Positions 1 to 7,161 of a stretch of 7,852 nt of DNA are shown piece by piece. The DNA comes from Gammaproteobacteria bacterium UBA4475. GTDB taxonomy: Bacteria; Pseudomonadota; Gammaproteobacteria; Pseudomonadales; Azotimanducaceae. The notes under the pieces were generated by a model that was given only the letters and a program-made list of their open reading frames with translations, was not told the origin of the DNA and did no database searches. The position numbers and the translations under genes are program-made. The stretch covers positions 1-7,852 of the forward strand of contig DGOD01000271.1 of NCBI GenBank assembly GCA_002389265.1, given 5' to 3'. Numbering within the stretch: the stretch's first letter is position 1; every line of letters starts with the position of its first letter.

Positions 1-61
1 AATAAGAGCCTCAGCCTCCTTGGAATAAGAGCCTCAGCCTCCTTGGAATAAGAGCCTCAGC
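1..61. repeat. Perfect 23-bp tandem repeat, about 2.6 copies, at the left edge
   Basis: The sequence repeats exactly with a period of 23 bases from base 1 to base 61: copies at 1-23 and 24-46, and a partial copy at 47-61. Base 62 is the first mismatch with the period. Each full copy contains CCTCAGCCTCC, which is itself a near-duplication of a GCCTCM hexamer. The partial copy supplies the TGA stop (57-59) of holA on the minus strand, so the array starts inside the gene's last codons and extends downstream of it. The array is open at the left edge, so the true copy number is unknown. No spacers separate the copies, so it is not CRISPR, and I see no stem that would make it a terminator. It may be a small intergenic minisatellite or an assembly artefact at a contig end. 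Confidence 0.95.
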
Positions 62-1082
62 TTACCCGTCTGGTTATGACGGGCTTGCCCGCCAGTTGCA
101 GCATCAGGGTGGTGAGCTGGTCCCAGGTATTGCCTTGACCGATGCCCTTGCTGAGCTTATCTAACTGACTGACCTGCCGTTGCACTGACTCCAGCACTCG
201 GCGCGGTCTGGCGGCGATGCACTTCGCGACCAAGGAGCGGCGATTGGCAAACACATACTGGCTTTGAATGGCAGCGTCGACTCTCTGGCCCTGCTCGACC
301 GCCCTGGCAATATTGATCAAGGTGCGTAATTCACGTCCCAGCATGGCAATAATAAAACCCATCTCGGCACCCTCCTCACGGTTGCTCTGAATAACCTTGA
401 GGGTTCGCACTGGGTCCTGACTAACAGCGGCATCAATCAGCGCAAAGACACTATAGCGAGCACTGTCGCCGACGCCTTCAAGCACCTGCTCCACATCAAT
501 GGTGTCGCCGTCGATAATCAGCTTGAGACGCTCGATTTCCTGCATGGCAGCCAGTAAATTACCTTCGATACGATCGACCATGGCCATGACGGCATCATTG
601 CTCGCCCGCAGGCCAGCCGCCTGAAAACGAGTAGCAATCCATTTTGGCAACTGCTCAACAGATACCGGCCAAATTGCTATGTGCACACCCACTTTATCCA
701 GGGCCTTATACCAGGCGGTACTTTCCGTCTTTTTGTCTAGCTTCGGCAGGACCAGCAACATCGCCGTACCCTGAGGAATATCGGCAACAAAGGTTTTCAA
801 CGCCTCGATGGCAACCTTATCCAGCTTTCCCGGGCTGCGAATCTCAATTAATTTTTGTTCTGCAAACAGGCTCATGCTATTGGCACTGAATAAGACTTCC
901 TGCCAGTCGAACTTCGCCGCAACATGAAACAACTGTCGTTCACTATAGCCGGCGCGCCGCAACTCCTGGCGAATCAGATCACAGCTTTCCTGAACGAGCA
1001 GGGGCTCATCACCCGACACAATATACAAGGAATCAATGCCTTGCTTGAGTCGAGCGGCGAGCTTTTCGGGATAGACTTTCAT
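57..1082 (-). CDS. holA: DNA polymerase III subunit delta (HolA)
   Basis: HolA is the clamp-loader subunit that opens the beta sliding clamp during loading onto primed DNA. The protein is 341 residues, almost the E. coli length. It begins with the expected N-terminal segment (MKVYPEKL, then SLYIVSGDEPLL at about 18-29). It carries the beta-binding element as MSLFAEQ at about 70-76, in which L72 and F73 correspond to the Leu-Phe pair that contacts the clamp in the E. coli protein. The C-terminal helical collar region follows, with GFIIAMLGRELRTL and the terminal WDQLTTLMLQLA. The ATG overlaps the lptE stop as ATGA (1079-1082), and there is no clear Shine-Dalgarno sequence, so translation is probably coupled to lptE. 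The stop codon lies inside the tandem repeat at the left edge, yet the length is normal, so the repeat has not visibly truncated the protein. It is the last gene of the run within the window. Confidence 0.97.
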   Translation of the reverse strand: MKVYPEKLAARLKQGIDSLYIVSGDEPLLVQESCDLIRQELRRAGYSERQLFHVAAKFDWQEVLFSANSMSLFAEQKLIEIRSPGKLDKVAIEALKTFVADIPQGTAMLLVLPKLDKKTESTAWYKALDKVGVHIAIWPVSVEQLPKWIATRFQAAGLRASNDAVMAMVDRIEGNLLAAMQEIERLKLIIDGDTIDVEQVLEGVGDSARYSVFALIDAAVSQDPVRTLKVIQSNREEGAEMGFIIAMLGRELRTLINIARAVEQGQRVDAAIQSQYVFANRRSLVAKCIAARPRRVLESVQRQVSQLDKLSKGIGQGNTWDQLTTLMLQLAGKPVITRRVS

Positions 1083-1687
1083 TGGGTGGGTGACACTCTG
1101 TCGGTCGGCGTAGCCAGGGTATCCTTGAGCGTGGCGTCAAGACGCTGGAGAATTTGCTGAATGATATCTGCTTGCATCTCACGGCCGAGAAGCGCCTCCT
1201 CCTCGCTGCTACCGACGAAACTGCCACGATCGAAGCTGTAGATTCGCTCTGCACTGATGGTCGTCAAGGGCAACAGCTGGTCACCGGCTCTGTCGAACAG
1301 CTGAAAATCAATAGCCAGCAGCAATACATATTCCGCGACGCTAACCTGGTTGGTGGTCGACACTGAGCGCCGCGTCGCGCGCTCACCCAACAGGTGCAAA
1401 CGATAGTCGGCACCACCCTTTGGATTCACCGCTATACCTTGTTGTGTCAGGGTTCGCTCGACGTTCGTGACCAGTTCCCCATAAGTCTGGGTCGCACTGA
1501 CATCAAGCGCCGTTAATACCGTCGCTGAATCCGCGCTGCCCCGCAACTGAAACCCGCAACCGGCCAACGCACTGACCAAGGCAATCAGTATCAGGTTCCG
1601 CAGTCGCGACAGACCCGTTGCAAACTGCCCGTCTTCACCTGACCGCACACGGTTAGATAACAATATTGAGCAACTTGTTAGGTACAT
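1079..1687 (-). CDS. lptE: LPS-assembly lipoprotein LptE
   Basis: LptE is the outer-membrane lipoprotein that plugs the LptD barrel and takes part in delivering lipopolysaccharide to the cell surface. The sequence shows a basic-then-hydrophobic signal ([15 protein letters not shown]) and a lipobox LAGC. The acylated cysteine is residue 44 counted from the ATG at 1687, followed by the family-typical GFQLRG. The remaining mature part of about 150 residues has the expected short alpha/beta character with no membrane segment. The start is uncertain. ATG 1687 has a strong ribosome-binding match inside leuS, but it gives 43 residues before the cysteine, long for a lipoprotein signal. GTG 1648, just after the leuS stop, gives 30 residues but has no Shine-Dalgarno sequence. 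It overlaps leuS by 35 bases if the ATG is used, and overlaps holA by ATGA. The gene order leuS-lptE-holA is the one found in E. coli. Confidence 0.95.
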   Translation of the reverse strand: MYLTSCSILLSNRVRSGEDGQFATGLSRLRNLILIALVSALAGCGFQLRGSADSATVLTALDVSATQTYGELVTNVERTLTQQGIAVNPKGGADYRLHLLGERATRRSVSTTNQVSVAEYVLLLAIDFQLFDRAGDQLLPLTTISAERIYSFDRGSFVGSSEEEALLGREMQADIIQQILQRLDATLKDTLATPTDRVSPTQ

Positions 1688-4154
1688 AGATCACCTTTCG
1701 AATCGGTTTTCCGTCGATGAATCGCTTGACGTTCTCATCCTCCAGCGCCTGCGCCTCGACTTCTTCTCGGGGCATATCCACATCAATCTGGAACTTACTA
1801 CGGACCTTACCATTAACTTGCACCACGAGCTCGATACTAGACTTGGTTAACGCCGCCGGATCGACAGCCAACCAGCGGGCCTTGTCGAAGGATTCACCGG
1901 TGATTTTTCGCCACAAAATTTCAGCAATATGCGGCGTGATCGGCGCCATGATCAGAACCGCCGCCCGCAGCGCCTCACGCACTACGGCCCGGCCCTGGGG
2001 TGATTCGTCTGCAAATCGATTGACTTCATTCATCAACGCCATCACCGCAGCGACTACCGTATTAAAGGTCAACCGACGACCATAATCATCATCTGCCTTG
2101 GCCAGAGTCTCATGGGTTACACGGCGTAAATCTTTTTGAGCCGTCGACAGATTCGTTGTGTCAAGCACAGGCACCTTGCCGCCCTGCAGGTGGCGTTCGA
2201 CGGCATTCCAGAGTCGAGTTCGCAGCCATCGCTCAGCAGATTCCACACCTCGCTCTGACCATTCGAATGACTGTTCCGGTGGCGCCGCGAACATCATTGC
2301 CATCCTGACCGCGTCGGCGCCATGCTTGTCCATCAAATGTTGAGGGTCACCGGCATCGCCCGCCGACTTCGACATTTTCGCTCCGTCCTTCAACACCATA
2401 CCCAGCGACAACAACTTCTTGAACGGTTCGTCGCCTTCCACCAGGCCGGCATCACGCATGACCTTGTAGAAAAATCGCGCATACAACAGATGTAAAATGG
2501 CGTGCTCTTCGCCACCGACATAATGATCAACCTGGCCCCAGTATTTTGATCTCTCATCCAGCATTCCAGTGGTTAAGCCGCTGGATGGGAAGCGCGTGTA
2601 ATACCATGATGATTCCATGAAAGTATCGAAGGTATCCGATTCACGCTCGGCGGTGGCGCCGCACTGAGGACAGGGCACTTGGTACCATTCCGGCATTTTT
2701 TTCAATGGTGAACCCACGCCTTCGAATTCAACTTCCGTGGGTAACTCGACGGGTAAATCCGCGTCTGGCACGGGCACAGGACCGCATGCTGCGCAGTTAA
2801 TGATCGGAATTGGACAGCCCCAATAACGTTGCCGAGACACACCCCAGTCACGCAGTCGATAGTTCACCTGACGCTCACCCAGACCCCGCTGAATCAGCGC
2901 CTCGGCTACCGCATCGAACGCCTGCTGAAAACCCAGGCCGTCAAATTCTGCAGAATCAATGCACACGCCCTGCTTTGAAGTGAAGGCCTGCTGGGTAATG
3001 TCACAGGTCTCTTGGCTTTCACTGCCAGGGGCGATGACCTGCTTGATGGGCAAAGCATATTTAATCGCAAATTCCCAGTCACGTTGATCGTGTGCCGGCA
3101 CCGCCATGACAGCACCCGAGCCATATTCCATCAAGACGAAATTGGCCACCCAGACAGGAATCGGTTCGCCGCTCAAGGGATGGCTGGCTACCACGCCAGT
3201 GTCCATGCCACGTTTTTCCATCTTCGCCATGTCCGCTTCAGCGACTTTGCCTTGGCTGCACTCATCCAGGAACCGCTGTAACTCGGGGTTGTTCACCGCG
3301 GCTGCCTGCGCCAGGGGGTGCTGGGCCGCGACGGCCAGATAAGTTGTACCCATTAAGGTATCGGGCCGCGTGGTGTACACGGTCAAGCCTGTTGACTCAA
3401 AAACCTGCCCAGTTGGCAATGGAAATGTTAGCTCAACGCCCTCTGAACGGCCGATCCAGTTACGCTGCATGGTCTTGATCTTTTCCGGCCAGCCATCCAG
3501 CGTGTCCAAACAATCCAGTAGCTCTTGTGCATAGTCGGTGATTTTCAAAAACCATTGGGCCAGCTCGCGCCGCTCTACCAGTGCATTTGAGCGCCAGCCG
3601 CGACCATCAATGACCTGCTCGTTGGCCAACACTGTCTGATCCACCGGATCCCAGTTCACCATCGCCGCTTTCTTATAAACCAGCCCACGGCGGAACATCT
3701 GCAGAAAGAACCATTGTTCCCAGCGATAGTATTCCGGCTCACAGGTTGCCAGCTCTCGACTCCAATCATAGGCAAAACCCAGCGCCTGCAGCTGCTGTTT
3801 CATGTAGGCGATGTTTTCTCGGGTCCATTTCATAGGTGGAACCTTATGCTTGATCGCGGCATTCTCCGCGGGCAAACCGAAGGCATCCCAGCCCATGGGC
3901 TGCAGGACATTTTTTCCTTGCAGACGCTGGAACCGACCGATGACATCTCCGAGGGTGTAATTGCGCACGTGTCCCATGTGGAGCTGGCCACTGGGGTAGG
4001 GGAACATGGACAAGCAATAGAACTTCGACTTGTCGCTGTCTTCCGAGACGACAAAGGTACCTTGCTTCGCCCAGCGTTGCTGAACCTCTTGCTCAACTGC
4101 CCGAGGGTGATAACCCTGTGATTCGTCTACGTTACTGTCGTCTGGCTTACTCAT
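1653..4154 (-). CDS. leuS: Leucyl-tRNA synthetase (class Ia)
   Basis: The enzyme charges tRNA-Leu with leucine using ATP, in the cytoplasm. The 833-residue protein shows the class I signatures HMGH (59-62) and KMSKS (593-597). The editing (CP1) domain includes TTRPDT (261-266) and [15 protein letters not shown] (345-359); D356 corresponds to the essential editing aspartate of E. coli LeuRS. A zinc-knuckle pattern is present as C454/C457 and C495/C498. The anticodon-binding region ([24 protein letters not shown]) and the C-terminal domain ([11 protein letters not shown], then [11 protein letters not shown]) follow. [13 protein letters not shown] runs directly into the signature, so the leucine-specific insertion seen there in E. 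coli and Pseudomonas enzymes is absent. After KMSKS comes AGDAGDP instead of the common KGN or KNN. The ATG at 4154 gives a normal N terminus; the upstream ribosome-binding site is weak. It is probably the head gene of leuS-lptE-holA. Confidence 0.98.
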   Translation of the reverse strand: MSKPDDSNVDESQGYHPRAVEQEVQQRWAKQGTFVVSEDSDKSKFYCLSMFPYPSGQLHMGHVRNYTLGDVIGRFQRLQGKNVLQPMGWDAFGLPAENAAIKHKVPPMKWTRENIAYMKQQLQALGFAYDWSRELATCEPEYYRWEQWFFLQMFRRGLVYKKAAMVNWDPVDQTVLANEQVIDGRGWRSNALVERRELAQWFLKITDYAQELLDCLDTLDGWPEKIKTMQRNWIGRSEGVELTFPLPTGQVFESTGLTVYTTRPDTLMGTTYLAVAAQHPLAQAAAVNNPELQRFLDECSQGKVAEADMAKMEKRGMDTGVVASHPLSGEPIPVWVANFVLMEYGSGAVMAVPAHDQRDWEFAIKYALPIKQVIAPGSESQETCDITQQAFTSKQGVCIDSAEFDGLGFQQAFDAVAEALIQRGLGERQVNYRLRDWGVSRQRYWGCPIPIINCAACGPVPVPDADLPVELPTEVEFEGVGSPLKKMPEWYQVPCPQCGATAERESDTFDTFMESSWYYTRFPSSGLTTGMLDERSKYWGQVDHYVGGEEHAILHLLYARFFYKVMRDAGLVEGDEPFKKLLSLGMVLKDGAKMSKSAGDAGDPQHLMDKHGADAVRMAMMFAAPPEQSFEWSERGVESAERWLRTRLWNAVERHLQGGKVPVLDTTNLSTAQKDLRRVTHETLAKADDDYGRRLTFNTVVAAVMALMNEVNRFADESPQGRAVVREALRAAVLIMAPITPHIAEILWRKITGESFDKARWLAVDPAALTKSSIELVVQVNGKVRSKFQIDVDMPREEVEAQALEDENVKRFIDGKPIRKVIYVPNKLLNIVI
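1689..1696 (-). promoter_or_regulatory. Ribosome-binding site for lptE inside the leuS 3' end
   Basis: On the minus strand AGGTGATC lies one base before the ATG at 1687. It is an exact 8-base complement of the usual 3' end of 16S rRNA (GATCACCT), and in that alignment the spacing to the ATG is the normal one. The same bases encode part of the conserved RKVIYVP peptide at the LeuRS C terminus, so the match may be a by-product of the protein sequence rather than a selected signal. Confidence 0.5.
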
Positions 4155-4171
4155 GATGTGCTCGTCACTAC

Positions 4172-4210
4172 CGACTCGAAAAATGCAGATTCTACCCGAT
4201 CATCGACTCG
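4172..4210 (-). repeat. Imperfect direct repeat in the leuS leader
   Basis: On the minus strand CGAGTCG occurs twice in the 69-base lnt-leuS gap, at 4204-4210 and 4172-4178, 32 bases apart (about three helical turns). The similarity extends to 12 or 13 bases with three transitions (CGAGTCGATGAT versus CGAGTCGGTAGT). The copies flank the candidate -10 hexamer, which would suit a regulator-binding site. Chance is not excluded, because the core is only seven bases. Confidence 0.35.
4189..4194 (-). promoter_or_regulatory. Candidate -10 element for leuS
   Basis: TAGAAT on the minus strand lies 34 bases before the leuS ATG, in the only intergenic gap of the run longer than 34 bases. It is followed closely by a short T tract (TTTTT). 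I see no good -35 hexamer at 16-18 bases upstream, so it would be a weak or activator-dependent promoter, or not a promoter at all. I see no stem-loop terminator behind lnt in this gap, so read-through from lnt is likely. Confidence 0.25.
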
Positions 4211-4223
4211 GATACATTCGGTA

Positions 4224-5774
4224 TCATGACCGGCGCATCGCTGGCGCTAACCGCCAAGTCAAAGCGGCGCTGGCGGCGATCAAGGAAACCAACAGAAGGA
4301 CCAGAATTCCGGTCTGACCATAACGCGCAAATGGCGTGCTGCCCGTCATCAGCGACACCTCGGCGCGTAATACACCAGGCACAAACTGCGGGAGTTGCGC
4401 CACCAACTCGCCGCGCGCGTCGATGACCGCCGTGACACCGTTATTGGTCGCTCGGATCAAATAACGACCATTCTCCAGCGCTCGCATACGTGCCATCTGC
4501 AGGTGTTGCCAAGGGCCGATGGAGGCACCAAACCAGGTATCGTTACTGATCGTGACAAAAATATCAGGATCAGCCGTCGTTTCACGCACCAGATTGGGAT
4601 AAATCACTTCATAACAAATCGACAGAGAAACTCTAACGTCACCCACCTGCATGGCGGTCTGGTTTTGCGGACCGGATATATTGTGCGACATAGGTAGGTC
4701 GAACAGCTGGATCAGACCTCGCAGTTGGGACTCGAGTGGCACGTATTCGCCAAACGGCACCAACCGCCGTTTGATATATGAACCCTCACCGCGCCCCAGG
4801 GCGATCGCCGAGTTAAGAAAATAGCCCTGCGGATCTCGATCAGGGATACCCAGAATCAGGGCCGTGCCGCTGGCGCGACCTCGAGCATCCAGCGGCGCCA
4901 GAAAATCTTCGGCGGTGGACCTGAACAGAGTCACTGCCGCCTCTGGCCAGACAATCAAATCTCGCCCCCACTCAGTTTCGGTCAAGCCCGTGTAGGTACG
5001 CAGAATCGGTGTGACCATCGCTCGAGTCCATTTACTGTGCTGGTCGACATTGCCCTGAACGGCACTGACCGTCAGGCTTCTACCTTGAGGCTCTACAAAC
5101 CGAGTCTGTTCCAGCAGCCAACCGCTGAGCCAGATCACCGGCACCAAGGCAACCGCCACCAAGGCTGGAATCGAAATCTCGCGCCGGCTCAACAGCAACG
5201 CCAGGGCGCAGCCCAGCAGGCTGGTTTGTAGCAATGCCATATAGCTGACGCCCAGCACACCCAGCAGCGGCGCATAGCCAGCCAGCCACGTATCCAGAAA
5301 CCCGTAGCCTGCAAACAACCAGGGAAAACCTGTCAAAAACCAGGTCAGCAGCCACTCTCGCAGAACCCAAATCGCAGAAAAGCCCAGGGTCAGGCCCCAT
5401 ATCGACTGGCGCAAAAATTTTAGGTAGATATAGCCTTGAGCTAAAAAGAACAGCGCCATGGCCAAAACGAACAATAACACCAGCAAACCCGCCAGCAAGA
5501 CCGACGCACCGCCGTGTTCGTGGATACTGACGAAGACCCAGGAAATGCCTACAGCGTAAAAACCGACGCCATAGGCATAAAAGATAGCGAGGCCTTGGCG
5601 AATCGACACGCCATGGAGAAGCCACTGCAGGAGTAAAATAGAACCGATGAGGCTCGGCCACCAATCAAACGGGGCCAAACCAAAGGAAAAGCCAATGCCG
5701 GCTGCCAGCGCCAACGTCCCCCTTAGCCACATCGACAGGGAGGGCGTGGCACGTCCAGCGACGGCCTCATTCAT
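4224..5774 (-). CDS. lnt: Apolipoprotein N-acyltransferase (Lnt)
   Basis: Lnt transfers an acyl chain from a phospholipid to the N-terminal cysteine of diacylated lipoproteins in the inner membrane, the last step of lipoprotein maturation before Lol sorting. Counting from the TTG at 5777, the first 220 or so residues hold about six hydrophobic membrane segments. The nitrilase-like periplasmic domain follows (about 233-475), then a final membrane helix (about 488-505). The catalytic triad is visible: E279 in WPEAA, K336 in YIKRRLVPFGEYVP and C388 in SICYE. The length (516 residues from ATG 5774) matches the family. I prefer ATG 5774, which immediately follows the TTG and overlaps the corC stop by eight bases (ATGAATGA). 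No Shine-Dalgarno sequence is apparent, so coupling to corC is likely. LptE, encoded two genes downstream, is a predicted substrate. Confidence 0.97.
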   Translation of the reverse strand: MNEAVAGRATPSLSMWLRGTLALAAGIGFSFGLAPFDWWPSLIGSILLLQWLLHGVSIRQGLAIFYAYGVGFYAVGISWVFVSIHEHGGASVLLAGLLVLLFVLAMALFFLAQGYIYLKFLRQSIWGLTLGFSAIWVLREWLLTWFLTGFPWLFAGYGFLDTWLAGYAPLLGVLGVSYMALLQTSLLGCALALLLSRREISIPALVAVALVPVIWLSGWLLEQTRFVEPQGRSLTVSAVQGNVDQHSKWTRAMVTPILRTYTGLTETEWGRDLIVWPEAAVTLFRSTAEDFLAPLDARGRASGTALILGIPDRDPQGYFLNSAIALGRGEGSYIKRRLVPFGEYVPLESQLRGLIQLFDLPMSHNISGPQNQTAMQVGDVRVSLSICYEVIYPNLVRETTADPDIFVTISNDTWFGASIGPWQHLQMARMRALENGRYLIRATNNGVTAVIDARGELVAQLPQFVPGVLRAEVSLMTGSTPFARYGQTGILVLLLVSLIAASAALTWRLAPAMRRS

Positions 5775-6606
5775 CAAGTGGCAGGGTCAGCTGCAGGAGC
5801 CTGATGCGGCGGTTGTCGGCATTCAAGACCTTGAATTGAAAACCATCTATGCTCACCTGCTCATCACGTTTGGGCAAGTGACCGAACCGCTGAGTCACAA
5901 TGCCACCGATGGTGTCAAAATTAGCTTCGCTGAATTGGGTCTCAAAAAAACTGTTAAAATCTTCGATTGGCGTTAACGCCTTGATCGTAAAAACCCCATC
6001 GGCATGCGCCTTAATGTAGTCATCATCATTAAAATCAAACTCGTCCTCGATGTCACCGACAATCTGCTCCAGAACATCTTCAATGGTGACGATCCCCGAA
6101 ACACCACCATACTCGTCATAGACTACTGCCAGATGGTTTCGAGTCGCACGAAACTCTTGCAGCAAAACGTTCAGGCGTTTGCTTTCTGGAATCGCCGTGC
6201 AAGGACGCAAAATATCGCGCAAATTAAATTTTTGTCGGTGCTCAGCCAAGGCCAAAGGCAGCAGATCTTTAGCCAGCAGGATGCCAACCACGTTGTCGGG
6301 ACCATCGCCCAACACGGGTAACCGCGAGTGACCGGATTCAATCACTACCGGCAATAGTTCTTCCGGCTTCATGTCCAGTCGCACCACGGCAACTTGTGAC
6401 CGAGGAATCATAATCTCGCGGGCTTGCATATCGGAGACCACCAAGGCGCCTTCGATAATGCTCAAAACCTCCGCGTCCAACAAATCACGCTGGTGGGCAG
6501 ATCTCAACAGCTCAATCAGTTCGTCTCGAGAAGAGGGCTCTCCGGTGAACGCCAGCGACAGGCGCTCCAGCCAACTCTTCTCGTTACTCGACCCTTCCTC
6601 ACTCAT
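5767..6606 (-). CDS. corC: CBS-domain protein of the CorC/YbeX family
   Basis: This is a soluble CorC/YbeX-type protein. Counting from GTG 6612, it has a short acidic and basic N terminus, then a pair of CBS domains (about 62-185) with IMIPRSQV, GHSRLPV and VVYDEYGGVSGIVTIEDVLEQIVGDI. The C-terminal CorC_HlyC domain follows (about 195-278), with FDTIGGIVTQRFGHLP and the terminal RIRLLQLTLP. The family has been linked to cobalt/magnesium efflux and, for YbeX, to ribosome and RNA metabolism; the sequence does not settle which applies. It has no membrane segment, unlike the larger CNNM/CorB type. I chose ATG 6606, which overlaps the ybeY stop as ATGA and gives 279 residues; GTG 6612 would add two residues. 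A purine-rich GAAGAGAG upstream may serve as ribosome-binding site. Its place between ybeY and lnt is the usual one. Confidence 0.95.
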   Translation of the reverse strand: MSEEGSSNEKSWLERLSLAFTGEPSSRDELIELLRSAHQRDLLDAEVLSIIEGALVVSDMQAREIMIPRSQVAVVRLDMKPEELLPVVIESGHSRLPVLGDGPDNVVGILLAKDLLPLALAEHRQKFNLRDILRPCTAIPESKRLNVLLQEFRATRNHLAVVYDEYGGVSGIVTIEDVLEQIVGDIEDEFDFNDDDYIKAHADGVFTIKALTPIEDFNSFFETQFSEANFDTIGGIVTQRFGHLPKRDEQVSIDGFQFKVLNADNRRIRLLQLTLPLDE

Positions 6607-7127
6607 GTGCACTTGCTCTCTTCACAGTTATTTCCCACTGCAACAGCATAGGGATTGGCATAGCCAAGACTGGCCATCAAGTTAATTTCAATGGACTCCA
6701 TCAGATCTGCGTCGGCGTCCTCAACGTGATCATGTCCCAGCAGGTGCAGAACCCCATGGAGCACCAGATGGGTCAAGTGCACCAAGGGCAACTTGCACTG
6801 GGCTGCAGCTTCAGCCTCAACGATCGACAAGCAAATGACTACATCACCCAGGAGCATCCGCCCATCTTCCACGAGCGTTTGCGCCGGAAACGACAATACA
6901 TTGGTCGCCTTATCTATCTGTCGATACTCGCCATTCAGTCGCTGTATATCACTGACATTCGTAAACAACAATGAAACTTCAACCCCCTGGGCTGGAAGCG
7001 CCTCATGGGCACCGGCCACCATCGCCGCCAGCACCCAGGCTTGAATCTGCTCATCAACGGGCGCCCAATCGGGCCTGGCCACAGACCAACAGACATCCAA
7101 CAGACATGGTGCCTGAGCGTCACTCAT
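6603..7127 (-). CDS. ybeY: Endoribonuclease YbeY
   Basis: YbeY is a zinc-dependent single-strand endoribonuclease involved in 16S rRNA 3'-end maturation and 70S ribosome quality control. From ATG 7127 the protein has 174 residues. Its diagnostic metal site is HGVLHLLGHDH, with H124, H128 and H134 as the three zinc ligands. YRQIDKATNVLSFP at 68-81 contains the conserved R69. LLGDVVIC and the terminal ASLGYANPY also match the family. The start at 7127 is chosen because the first residues (LLDVCWSVARPDW) align with those of E. coli YbeY (ILDLQLACED). In-frame ATGs at 7187 and 7196 lie inside the ybeZ 3' end and would add 20 or 23 residues; none of the three has a convincing ribosome-binding site. 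The C terminus runs about ten residues past the usual end, with two cysteines (NNCEESKCT). The ybeZ stop lies 34 bases upstream. Confidence 0.93.
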   Translation of the reverse strand: MSDAQAPCLLDVCWSVARPDWAPVDEQIQAWVLAAMVAGAHEALPAQGVEVSLLFTNVSDIQRLNGEYRQIDKATNVLSFPAQTLVEDGRMLLGDVVICLSIVEAEAAAQCKLPLVHLTHLVLHGVLHLLGHDHVEDADADLMESIEINLMASLGYANPYAVAVGNNCEESKCT

Positions 7128-7161
7128 GGGCAAACCCGCTGACAAGAGTGTCTCGCCAACA

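Noticed and set aside
1..61. CRISPR array or rho-independent terminator at the left edge
   Set aside because: The copies are directly adjacent with no spacers, and neither strand of the unit forms a GC-rich stem followed by a T run.
1717..2085. 122-codon plus-strand open frame opposite the leuS 3' region
   Set aside because: Its serine/threonine-rich low-complexity translation is typical of an antisense shadow, and the opposite strand encodes conserved LeuRS anticodon-binding sequence.
3714..4121. 135-codon plus-strand open frame opposite leuS
   Set aside because: It lies wholly antisense to the LeuRS N-terminal region with its HMGH motif, has no recognisable domain, and fits a shadow frame of a GC-biased gene.
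5080..5664. 194-codon minus-strand frame overlapping lnt in another frame
   Set aside because: The Lnt frame has the membrane segments and catalytic domain in the right order, while this frame gives arginine-rich sequence with no family resemblance.
5647..5976. Plus-strand 109-codon frame across the corC-lnt junction
   Set aside because: Both underlying minus-strand genes are well supported there, and the frame has no recognisable motif or ribosome-binding site.
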